Positions 9,275 through 19,134 of a DNA stretch of 64,000 bases are shown piece by piece (the stretch's first letter is position 1; each line of letters opens with the position of its first letter). The stretch comes from Kocuria dechangensis. GTDB taxonomy: Bacteria; Actinomycetota; Actinomycetes; Actinomycetales; Micrococcaceae. Under the pieces are notes generated by a model. That model did no database searches. It worked only from the letters and a program-made list of their open reading frames with translations, and had not been told where the DNA came from. The position numbers were made by a program, and so were the translations under genes. The stretch spans positions 248,001-312,000 of the forward strand of contig NZ_BMEQ01000001.1 in NCBI RefSeq assembly GCF_014636775.1. Direction: 5' to 3'.

Positions 9275-10099
9275 TCAGGACAGGGCCTCCGTGAGCTGCT
9301 TGAGCATCGCGCCCATCCGGAACCGGTCGGGCACCAGGGGCTCGATCCCCAGCTCCAGCAGCGGGGCGGCGGTGACGGGCCCGACGGTGGCGGCGAGCAT
9401 GCCGCGGCGGAAGGCGGCGAGCAGCTCCTCGTGCAGGCCCAGCTCCTCGGCGGTGCTGAACAGGGCGTCCACGGCCGGGGCAGCCGTGAACGTGATGGCG
9501 TCCACCCGGCCGGCGGCGGCCTCGCGCACCAGCACCGGGACCTGCCCGGCGTCGTCGGCGCTCGCCCACCGGTAGGGGGTCACGGTGAGGACGCGCGCAC
9601 CGGCGTCGGTGAGCCGGCGCCGCTGGGCGACGTCGGCGATCCCGTGCAGCTGCAGGCCCAGGGTGCGCCCGGTGAGGTCACCGCCGTGCTCGGCCAGGAC
9701 GAGGTCGACGAGCCCGCGGGTGGTCTCGTCGGCGGACATCCCGGCGTCCTCCAGGCCGAGCCCGCGCACGGCGCCCCGGCCCTTGGGCCCGCGCACGTAC
9801 ACGGCGGCCTCGCGCAGGCACACGAGCAGGTCCGCGTCGAAGCCCTGAGCCTCGGCGGCCTCGTGCCAGCGCCGCAGCCCGTAGCCGGTGGTGATCAGCA
9901 CCGTGTCGGGGCGGGCCTCGAACAGCGCCCGGGAGGACGCGGCGAGGCCGGCGTCCTCGCCGACCGGCTCCACCTTGAGCGCGGGCGCGTGGATGACCCG
10001 CGCCCCGCGCCGCTCGAGGGCCGCGATCTGGTCCTCGGAGCGGCGGTGGGCGGTCACGCCGACCACCCGTCCGGCCAGGGGGAGGTGCTCAGCAGCCAT
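9275..10099 (-). CDS. Uroporphyrinogen-III synthase (HemD) family protein, no DNA-binding domain
   Basis: A 274-residue HemD-fold protein, two Rossmann-like lobes, that would cyclise hydroxymethylbilane to uroporphyrinogen III. Typical segments are VVGVTAHRRSEDQIAALERRG, TVLITTGYGLRRW, DAITFTAAPAVDALF and AATVGPVTAAPLLELGI. It is clearly paralogous to the first three-quarters of NnaR at 19135-20256, but stops before the winged helix. Its ATG overlaps the end of cobA by 11 bases, so the two are one transcript and its product probably feeds siroheme synthesis for nitrite reductase. An alternative is a regulator-derived protein without enzymatic activity; the sequence alone does not decide. Confidence 0.82.
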   Translation of the reverse strand: MAAEHLPLAGRVVGVTAHRRSEDQIAALERRGARVIHAPALKVEPVGEDAGLAASSRALFEARPDTVLITTGYGLRRWHEAAEAQGFDADLLVCLREAAVYVRGPKGRGAVRGLGLEDAGMSADETTRGLVDLVLAEHGGDLTGRTLGLQLHGIADVAQRRRLTDAGARVLTVTPYRWASADDAGQVPVLVREAAAGRVDAITFTAAPAVDALFSTAEELGLHEELLAAFRRGMLAATVGPVTAAPLLELGIEPLVPDRFRMGAMLKQLTEALS

Positions 10100-11111
10100 G
10101 CGCGGTCACCTCCGCCAGGAACGCGTCCCGCTCGGCCGAGGCGAGGCGGACGACGGGGCCCACGACCACGACGGCGGGCGAGGCGCAGCCCGCCGCCGTG
10201 GTGTCCGCGACCGCGGACGCGAGCGACGTGACGGTGGAGCGCTGCCGGTCGGTGAACCCGCGCTCGACCACGGCCAGCGGCGTGGCGGGGTCGGCCCCGG
10301 CGCGGACCAGGCCCGCCACGAGGTGCGGCAGGGTGCCCATGCCCATGAGCACCACCAGGGTGCCGCCGGCGGCGCCGAGCCCCGCGAAGTGGGCGAGCTC
10401 CGCCTCCGAGAAGGGGACGTGGCCGGAGGCCACCGTGAACATGCGGCTGACGTCCCGGAACGTCACCGGGATCCCGGCGGCGCCGGGCACGGAGACGGCG
10501 CTGGTGATCCCCGGGACGACGTCCACCGTGATGCCGTGGGCCGCGCACGCGGCGAACTCCTCGGCGCCGCGGCCGAAGACGTACGGGTCCCCGCCCTTGA
10601 GCCGGACCACGGAGCGCCCGGCCAGGGCCTGCTCGATCATGAGATCCTGGATCCGGGACTGGGGGACCGGGTGGTGACCGGGTGTCTTGCCGACCGGGAC
10701 GATCTCGGCGCCGGGAGCGGCGGCGGCCACGGCCCCGGAGGGGGCCAGCCGGTCCACGAACACGACGTCGGCGTCGGCGAGCGCCTGGACGGCGCGCACG
10801 GTGAGCAGGTCGTCGGCACCCGGGCCGCCGCCGACCAGGGTCACCCGGCCGCCCTCCCGGGCGGAGGGCTCCTGCACGACCGGGATGCGGGCGCCGGCCT
10901 CCCGCAGGGCGGTCCGCCAGCGCGGCGCCCCCTCGCCGACGACCACGGCGAGGGCGGCCTCCCGGAGGTCCTCCGGGACCAGCAGCTCAGGGGCGGCCAC
11001 CGCCCGGACGAGCGCGCCGGACGCCTCGTACCGGCGGCGGGCGCGCCGGGCGCCGCGCGGGTCGCCCAGGACGAGCACCGGGACGTCGGTGAGATCGGCG
11101 GTCAGGAGCAT
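10089..11111 (-). CDS. cobA: Uroporphyrinogen-III C-methyltransferase (SUMT) with degenerate CysG-like N-terminus
   Basis: The enzyme makes precorrin-2 from uroporphyrinogen III with two S-adenosylmethionine molecules, the first committed step to siroheme. Residues from about 89 on are a standard SUMT: VTLVGGGPGADDLLTVRA, VVRLKGGDPYVFGRG, and VPGITSAVSVPGAAGIPVT. The first 88 residues resemble the NAD-binding domain of CysG, but the glycine loop reads VLVLGDPRGARRA, so dehydrogenase activity is doubtful. The ATG at 11111 has GGAGG six bases upstream. The HemD-like gene follows in overlap. CbiX, which would insert iron, is encoded divergently. Confidence 0.92.
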   Translation of the reverse strand: MLLTADLTDVPVLVLGDPRGARRARRRYEASGALVRAVAAPELLVPEDLREAALAVVVGEGAPRWRTALREAGARIPVVQEPSAREGGRVTLVGGGPGADDLLTVRAVQALADADVVFVDRLAPSGAVAAAAPGAEIVPVGKTPGHHPVPQSRIQDLMIEQALAGRSVVRLKGGDPYVFGRGAEEFAACAAHGITVDVVPGITSAVSVPGAAGIPVTFRDVSRMFTVASGHVPFSEAELAHFAGLGAAGGTLVVLMGMGTLPHLVAGLVRAGADPATPLAVVERGFTDRQRSTVTSLASAVADTTAAGCASPAVVVVGPVVRLASAERDAFLAEVTAHGC

Positions 11112-11169
11112 GCGGTCCTCCAGGGGCGTGCAAGGGGATTCGGCGCGCCGCCCGTGCGGCGCCGCTTCC

Positions 11170-11232
11170 AGCGTGACGCATCCGCGTTACGGGCCCGTTG
11201 CCGCATGACGCCGCGTGACGTGCCGCATCACG
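11170..11232. promoter_or_regulatory. Array of four direct CCGCRTNACG motifs (plus one partial) between cobA and cbiX
   Basis: Exact matches to CCGCRTNACG occur at 11182-11191, 11201-11210, 11211-11220 and 11223-11232, and GCGTGACG at 11171-11178 is a partial fifth. The array fills the 159-bp divergent promoter region and is a candidate operator for siroheme gene control. Each unit contains a GTNAC- or ATNAC-type core resembling GlnR half-boxes, but the spacing is not 11 bp. Confidence 0.55.
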
Positions 11233-11270
11233 GGATCCATGATAGGGCCGCTCCTCGTAGGCTGGACGGC

Positions 11271-11993
11271 ATGACCGCACACGAGGCCCCCGTCCTGCTC
11301 GCCTGCGCCCACGGCACCCGGTCCCCGACCGGGCGCACCGCCGTCGCCCGGCTCGTCGAGGCGGTGGCCGCCGCGCTGCCCGGGACCGAGGTGGTGCCCA
11401 CGTGGGTGGACGTCCAGACCCCGGACCTCGCCCAGCGCACCGAGGAGTACGCGGGCCGGGCGGCCGTGGTCGTCCCGCTGCTGCTGTCGGCCGGGTACCA
11501 CGTGTACGTGGACGTGGCCCGCGCGGCCGCCGCCGACGAGGCGCACCGCGCCACTGCCGCGCTCGGCCCCGACCCGGCGCTGGCGCGGCTGCTGGCCCGG
11601 CGGGTGCATGAGGCGTGCGCGCACGCCGGGGCACCCCTGGGGGAGGCCGACGCCGTGGTGCTCGCCACGGCCGGCTCCTCCGACGCCCGCGCCGTGGCCG
11701 ACTGCGCCGTGGTCGCCGAGCAGCTCGCCGAGGAGCTGGGCCGGCCGGTCACCGTGTCCTATCTCGCCGCCGCCGGTCCCCGCGTGGCCGAGGCGGTCGC
11801 CGCCGCCCGCGCCGGCCTGGGCGGCGGCGGGCGCGTCGTCGTCGCCAACTATCTGCTGGCCCCCGGGTTCTTCCTCGACCAGTCGCACGCGGCGGCCGCG
11901 GACGTGGACACCGAGCCCCTGCTCACGGCCGACGGCGAGGTCCCCGCGGAGCTCGTGCACGTGGTGCTCGAGCGCTACCGCTCCGCGCTCTGA
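11271..11993 (+). CDS. cbiX: Sirohydrochlorin chelatase, CbiX/SirB type
   Basis: Predicted cytoplasmic metal chelatase of 240 residues that inserts ferrous iron into sirohydrochlorin (or cobalt in cobalamin pathways). Seen: the N-terminal active-site region LLACAHGTRSPTGR with the metal-binding His, and PLLLSAGYHVYVDV with the second His. The two-lobed length matches CbiX-long proteins. The nitrate context argues for siroheme. No ribosome site precedes ATG 11271; instead TAGGCT at 11258-11263 lies seven bases upstream, so a leaderless transcript is likely. It is divergent from cobA. Confidence 0.88.
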   Translation: MTAHEAPVLLACAHGTRSPTGRTAVARLVEAVAAALPGTEVVPTWVDVQTPDLAQRTEEYAGRAAVVVPLLLSAGYHVYVDVARAAAADEAHRATAALGPDPALARLLARRVHEACAHAGAPLGEADAVVLATAGSSDARAVADCAVVAEQLAEELGRPVTVSYLAAAGPRVAEAVAAARAGLGGGGRVVVANYLLAPGFFLDQSHAAAADVDTEPLLTADGEVPAELVHVVLERYRSAL

Positions 11994-12023
11994 TTTCTCC
12001 TCCGCGCTCTGAACCCTTCCTTA

Positions 12024-12173
12024 GCGCCGAGTCCCCACTGTCCGGCCGCACTCAGCACCGAGTCCCCACGATGTTCGCATTTCCCCATGCGGGCACGTGG
12101 GGAATTGCGTACATCGTGGGGACTCGGCCGAGAGAGCCCGGAACGGGCCGCGGAACGCCGGGGGACTCGGCGC
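12024..12173. repeat. Nested palindromic element, copy 1 (outer 13-bp arms, inner 30-bp arms)
   Basis: Outer arms 12024-12036 and 12161-12173 (GCGCCGAGTCCCC) are exactly complementary. Inside, 12058-12087 pairs with 12098-12127 over 30 bp with two mismatches and a 10-base loop. The core TCGCATTTCCCCATGCG (12075-12091) recurs on the other strand in the element at 23568-23688, which has the same nested plan. It lies just after the cbiX stop and before the narK promoter boxes. Confidence 0.8.
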
Positions 12174-12207
12174 GGTGACCGGCCGGTGTCCGAGCCCTCA
12201 CAGGATC

Positions 12208-12283
12208 GTGACCCGATTGTGAGGGGAAGTGCACGGGGCCGTTACCCCGTCCGTCAGGACGCGAAACACGGTCTCCATACGGT
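12208..12283 (+). promoter_or_regulatory. narK promoter: 11-bp-periodic GlnR-like boxes and -10 hexamer
   Basis: Five-base boxes with exact 6-base spacers: GTGAC 12208, GTGAG 12219, TGCAC 12230, GTTAC 12241, CGTCA 12252, GAAAC 12263. The last ends at 12267, ten bases before TACGGT (12278-12283), a TAnnnT -10 hexamer. The actinobacterial GlnR consensus is gTnAC-n6-GaAAC repeated. Only some boxes match well here, but the phasing equals that of the nirD and nirB promoters. Confidence 0.6.
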
Positions 12284-12337
12284 GGGAGCAGCGCACGCCC
12301 GACGAGGTCGTGCTCCCCGTTCCCAGGAGGTCCTGCC

Positions 12338-13732
12338 GTGAGCTCAGAACTGCTGCCCGACGCCGCCGCGTCCACCACCGTCCCGCCCCTGGCCCTGCGC
12401 GAGCGGCCCGGCCGGTGGCTGGACGGCTACCGCCCCGAGGACCCCGGGTTCTGGGAGCGCACCGGGCGGCCCATCGCCCGCACCAACCTCAAGTGGTCGA
12501 TCTTCGCCGAGTTCCTGGGCTTCGCCGTCTGGCAGCTGTGGGCCATCACGGTGGTCTTCCTGCCGGACGCGGGCTTCGCCTTCAGCACCTCCCAGATCTT
12601 CTGGCTGCTGTCGATCCCGTCCCTCGTGGGCGCCACGCTGCGCATCCCGTACACCTTCATGGTCGGCCGCTTCGGCGGGCGCAACTGGACGATCGTCTCG
12701 GCGCTGCTGCTGCTGATCCCCACCGTCGGGCTCGCGCTCGCCGTGGGGAACCCGGCGACCCCGTTCTGGACCATGCTGCTCCTGGCGGCCGCGGCCGGCT
12801 TCGGCGGCGGCAACTTCGCCTCCTCGATGGCCAACATCACCTACTTCTACCCGGCGCGGGAGAAGGGCTACGCGCTCGGGCTCAACGCGGCGGGCGGCAA
12901 CCTCGGCACCGCCGTGGCGCAGCTCGTGGTGCCGATCGTCATCACGGTGGGGGCGGCCGGCGCGCTGAACCTCCCCTTCGCGGGCTGGATCTGGGTCCCG
13001 TTCATCCTGTTCGCGGCGTGGGGCGCGAAGAAGTACATGCACAACCTCTCCCACGCCAAGGGGGACGTCGCCGGGTCGCTGGCCACCGTGAAGGAGCCGC
13101 ACTTCTGGATCATGTCCTTCCTCTACGTCGGCACGTTCGGCTCCTTCATCGGCTTCTCCAGCGTGTTCCCCAAGCTCATCAAGGACGTCTTCCCGGAGTT
13201 CTCGACCTTCACGGTGGGTGCGGCGGCCCTGTCCCTCGCCTTCCTCGGCCCGCTCGTGGGCTCCGTGGCCCGCCCCTGGGGCGGCAAGCTCGCCGACCGG
13301 TTCGGCGGCGCCCGGATGACGGTCACCGTGTTCGCGGTCATGGCCCTGCTCGCCCTGTCCGTGGTGCTGACCCTGCCGCTGGCCGGCTTCTGGCTGTTCC
13401 TCGGGCTGTTCCTGCTGCTGTTCACCGCGGCCGGCATGGGCAACGGCTCGACCTACCGGATGATCCCCACCATCTACAAGGTGCGCGGACTGCGGCAGGA
13501 GACGAGCGGGGTCTCGACCGAGCGCAAGGCCTCGGCCGCGCTGGGGCTGATCGGGGCGGTCGGCGCGTACGGCGGGTTCGCGATCCCGCAGGTGCTCAGC
13601 CTCTCCAGCGGCTCCACCGGCGGCTACGGCGCGGCGTTCTACGGCTTCGTGGCCTTCTACATGCTCGCCCTCGTCGTGACCTGGGCCTGCTACCTGCGGC
13701 GCGGGACCGAGATGGCCGCGCACCGCATCTGA
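12338..13732 (+). CDS. narK: Nitrate/nitrite transporter, NarK/NasA family (MFS)
   Basis: A 464-residue major facilitator protein with about twelve membrane segments that imports nitrate and/or exports nitrite. The nitrate-porter signature is visible twice: GFGGGNFASSMANITYFYP with KGYALGLNAAGGNLG, and FTAAGMGNGSTYRMIP in the C-terminal half. GTG 12338 has AGGAGG seven bases upstream. nasC follows 46 bases downstream on the same strand, so the transporter and reductase form an operon. The upstream region carries the 11-bp-periodic boxes, suggesting nitrogen control. Confidence 0.95.
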   Translation: MSSELLPDAAASTTVPPLALRERPGRWLDGYRPEDPGFWERTGRPIARTNLKWSIFAEFLGFAVWQLWAITVVFLPDAGFAFSTSQIFWLLSIPSLVGATLRIPYTFMVGRFGGRNWTIVSALLLLIPTVGLALAVGNPATPFWTMLLLAAAAGFGGGNFASSMANITYFYPAREKGYALGLNAAGGNLGTAVAQLVVPIVITVGAAGALNLPFAGWIWVPFILFAAWGAKKYMHNLSHAKGDVAGSLATVKEPHFWIMSFLYVGTFGSFIGFSSVFPKLIKDVFPEFSTFTVGAAALSLAFLGPLVGSVARPWGGKLADRFGGARMTVTVFAVMALLALSVVLTLPLAGFWLFLGLFLLLFTAAGMGNGSTYRMIPTIYKVRGLRQETSGVSTERKASAALGLIGAVGAYGGFAIPQVLSLSSGSTGGYGAAFYGFVAFYMLALVVTWACYLRRGTEMAAHRI

Positions 13733-13778
13733 TCCCGCCCGCACCCACCCGCACGCCCGCCACCGCGAGGAGCCCCTG

Positions 13779-15931
<2,153 letters not shown>

Positions 15932-15935
<4 letters not shown>

Positions 15936-17533
15936 CCACGATCCGTCCTGCCCGCTCGGCGGGCGCCCCCATGCGGCCCGGGGAGCACGTGGTCGTCGTC
16001 GGCTACGGGCCGGTGGCCGCGCGCTTCGTCGACGACGTCCTCGGCCTCGCCGCCGCCGGGACGATCCGCCTGACCGTGGTCGGCGGGGAGGCCGACGCCG
16101 CCTACAACCGCGTCCTCGTCGGCGAGCACGCGATGGGCCGGGCGGAGCTCTCCGGGATGGCGCTCTCCGACCCCGCCGGCCTGGCGGCGTCGGGGGTCGA
16201 GGTCCTGCTGGGGACGGAGGTCACCCGGGTCGACCGTGCCCGGCGGCGCCTGCGACTCACGGACCGGGCGACCGGGGAGTCCCGGGAGCTGGGCTACGAC
16301 CGCCTGGTGCTGGCCACCGGCGCCCGCCCCAACCTCCCCGTGCTGCGCGGGATCAACCCCGATCCCGGGGCCTACGAGCACCTGCCGGCAGGGGTCACCG
16401 CCCTGCGGGACCTGGCCGACGCGCGCGCCGTGCGGGCGGTGGTGGAACGGCGGGGCCGCGTGGTGGTGCTCGGCGGCGGGGTGCTCGGCCTCGAGGCGGC
16501 GCTGGCCGCGAGCGAGGCGGGCTGCCCGTCGACCGTGGTCCACCACGCCCCCTGGGTCATGACGCGCTCCCTGGACGCCCCCGGCGGCGCCCTGCTGGGC
16601 CGGGCCCTGGCGGAGGCGGGGGTCGAGGTGGTCTCCGGCGCGCAGGCGCGCGAGGTGCTCCTGGACGAGGACCGCGCCTTCCGGGGCCTCCTCCTCGAGG
16701 ACGGCAGGACCGTGCCGGGGGACCTGCTGCTGCTGTCGATCGGCGTCACGGCGCGCACCGAGCTCGCCGAGGGCGCCGGGCTGCGCACGGCCCGCGGCGT
16801 CGTGGTCAACCACGAGCTCGAGGCCGACGTGGAGCTGCGCGTCTTCGCGATCGGGGACTGCGCCGAGGTGCTGTGCCGGGACGCCTCCTGCCAGGTCTGC
16901 CCCGCCCGGGAGGGCAGGGGGCCGTCCGGGCTCGTCGGGCCCGGCTGGCGGCAGGCCGAGTGGCTCGCCGCCCGCTTCCACGCCGAGCTGGACGCCGTGG
17001 CCCGGGGCGGGACGGCGGTGCTCGAGCCGCTGACCGAGGGGCCGGCCGCCGCGGTGCGGCTGAAGGCCCACCAGGTGGAGCTCGCGTCCGCCGGGACGGT
17101 GGCGGGCGAGCCGTGGGAGCCCCGACCCGACGGCGGGTCCGTGGTGCAGTGGGCCGACGGCTCGGCGGGCACCTACGCCAAGCTCGTCCTGGGGCCCGAC
17201 CGGCGGCTCGAGGGCTACGTCGTCCTCGGCCTGCCCCGGGCCGCGGCCGAGATCGGCCTGCTCCACGACCGCGGCGAGGTCCTGCCGCAGGACCCGAGCG
17301 TCCTGCTGCGCCTCGACGGGCCCGACGCCGGGGGCGAGGAGTCGCGGCTGGGCCCGGAGTCCACCGTGTGCCACTGCGCGGGGGTCACGATGGGGCGCAT
17401 CGCGCACGCGGTCGACGAGGGCGCCTGCACCGTGGAGGAGGTCAGCTGCGCCACCCGGGCGTCCACCGGCTGCGGCGGGTGCAGGGCGGCGGTGGCACGG
17501 ATCATCGAGGAGCACCGGGGCGTGACGGTGTGA
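15932..17533 (+). CDS. FAD/NAD(P)-dependent oxidoreductase with C-terminal Bfd-type 2Fe-2S domain (NasB-like electron donor)
   Basis: A 533-residue flavoprotein likely passing NAD(P)H electrons to NasC. It has VVVVGYGPVAARFVDDV near 17 for FAD, VVVLGGGVLGLEAALAASEAG in the NAD domain, and LRVFAIGDCAEV for the second FAD contact. Near the C-terminus, VCHCAGVTMGRI with STGCGGCRAAV is a BFD-like 2Fe-2S motif (CxC-n-CxxC). It resembles the N-terminal half of NirB without the siroheme domain, as in NasB-type subunits. A cysteine cluster CRDASCQVC near residue 315 is an extra feature. Start by ATGA overlap with nasC. Confidence 0.85.
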
Positions 17534-17657
17534 GGGAGGAGATCCTCCTCCGCACGCGCTGACCGGGCCCGCGTGGCCGCCCGCCGGTGGTGCGGCCTGC
17601 GACGGTGCGGGACACTGGGGGCACCGTCCCGCACGACGACCTCGGACCGGTGTGCCC

Positions 17658-19058
17658 ATGACGTACGCGTACGCGCTGCTGCCCGTGCTGGCGGTCCTCG
17701 TCGTGCTCCTGGTCCTCAAGGCCCCGGTCTGGGCGAGCGCGCTGGTGGGCCTCGCCGCGGCCTTGGCAGGAACGGACGGGCCCGTGCCGGTCCGGTGGGA
17801 CGCGGGTCTCGCCCTGCTGCTCAGCGCGGCCATGGTGGTGGTCCCGGGCCTCACGCTGAACGGCATCCTCGAGGCCCGCGGGGTCCACCACCGGCTCGCC
17901 GGCTGGGTGCACGGGATCCGCCTGCCCGCCCCGTGGAAGACGTGCCTGATCGTGCTGGGGCTCGGGCCCGCCCTCGAGTCCCTGACGGGCTTCGGCGTGT
18001 CCCTCCTGGCGACGGTCCCCATCCTGCTGGCGCTCTCCCCGCCCGCGACGGCGGTCCGGCAGGCCGTGCTCGGCATGGCCGTGGTCCCGTGGGGCGCGCT
18101 GGCCCTGCCCACGGCCGTCGGGGCGGCGCTCAGCGGCGCCACGCCCGCGGCCCTCGGCACCCGCACCGCCCTGCTCTACCTGGTGCTCATGCCGGTGGTG
18201 GGCGGCCTCGCGACCTTCCTGGGTCGGGACGGCGCCCCGGTCCTCCGCCGGACCTGGCCCGGGGTCCTCTGCGGGGCGGCCCAGGCGGCGCTGCTGCTGG
18301 CGGCCAGCGCGGCGGGGATCACGAGCCTGGCCGGCGTCGTGGCCGGCGCGGCCGTCGCCGGGGGGATCCTGCTGCCGGGGCTGCTCCGCCGTGCCGTCCC
18401 GGCTCTGCCGCTCGGGGCGGTCGCCCCGTACGCCGCGGTCCTGGGGACGGTGGTCGCCGTGCGCCTCCTGCTGCTCCTGGGGGCTCCCGTGGACGTGCGC
18501 CTGCCGGTGGGCGCGGCCGGCGTCGCCCCGCTCCTGTCACCCGGCCTGGCCCTGTTCGTGGCGTGCGCGCTGTTCGTGCGGACGGGCTCGGCCCGGTCCG
18601 CCGCCCGCTCCGCTGCCTCCAGCTGGCGCACCGTCTGCGCCCTGGGCGGGTTCATCCTCATGGCCCAGGTGATGACCGCGTCCGGGGCGGTGGAGACCGT
18701 CGCCGCGGGCGTCGCGACGGCGGGGCTCCCCGTGGTCGCGTGGCTCTCGCCGGTGATGGCCCTGGCCTCCGGCTTCCTGACCGGCTCGGCCACGAGCGGC
18801 AATGCGCTCATGATGGCGACGCAGGCCTCCCTGGGGGAGCTGTCCGGGACCGGGGCGCTGGCGCCCTCGGTCCAGAACGCCGGGGCGGGCATCGCGATGC
18901 TCGCGTCCCTGCCCACCGCGAGCCTCGTCCTCGGCATCGCGGGGCTGTCCGGGCGGCGGGCCGAGCAGGCCCTCGTCCGGTTCGACCTGAGGCTGCTGGT
19001 GGTCCTCGCCGTCCTGCTGGCGGGCTGCTTCGGGCTCGTCGCGCTCGTCCTGCGCTGA
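17658..19058 (+). CDS. L-lactate permease (LctP) family transporter
   Basis: A membrane protein of 466 residues with roughly a dozen hydrophobic segments. GPALESLTGFGVSLLATVPILLA and GSATSGNALMMATQASLG are typical of the lactate permease family, which moves lactate or glycolate with protons. It is shorter than the 550-residue E. coli LldP. ATG 17658 is preferred, with GGACCGG seven bases upstream; an in-frame GTG lies two codons earlier. It sits inside the nitrate island, 124 bases after the NasB-like gene, with no obvious functional link. The actual substrate is inferred from the family only. Confidence 0.82.
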   Translation: MTYAYALLPVLAVLVVLLVLKAPVWASALVGLAAALAGTDGPVPVRWDAGLALLLSAAMVVVPGLTLNGILEARGVHHRLAGWVHGIRLPAPWKTCLIVLGLGPALESLTGFGVSLLATVPILLALSPPATAVRQAVLGMAVVPWGALALPTAVGAALSGATPAALGTRTALLYLVLMPVVGGLATFLGRDGAPVLRRTWPGVLCGAAQAALLLAASAAGITSLAGVVAGAAVAGGILLPGLLRRAVPALPLGAVAPYAAVLGTVVAVRLLLLLGAPVDVRLPVGAAGVAPLLSPGLALFVACALFVRTGSARSAARSAASSWRTVCALGGFILMAQVMTASGAVETVAAGVATAGLPVVAWLSPVMALASGFLTGSATSGNALMMATQASLGELSGTGALAPSVQNAGAGIAMLASLPTASLVLGIAGLSGRRAEQALVRFDLRLLVVLAVLLAGCFGLVALVLR

Positions 19059-19066
19059 CCGGCGGA

Positions 19067-19102
19067 CCGGAGCGCTCCGGTGGCGCCACCGGGGCGCTCC
19101 GG
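19067..19102. terminator. Branched hairpin between convergent genes
   Basis: Outer arms 19067-19075 and 19094-19102 (CCGGAGCGC/GCGCTCCGG) enclose a second self-complementary stretch at 19077-19092. It lies between the stops of the lactate-permease-like gene and nnaR. Confidence 0.6.
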
Positions 19103-19134
19103 CAGGACTCCCGGCGGGGCCGTGGAGCTGCGGC

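Noticed and set aside
12001-12337. A non-coding RNA or riboswitch before narK, from the strong folding potential
   Set aside because: The folding comes from the nested palindromes, which recur in another place and lie upstream of the predicted narK transcription start.
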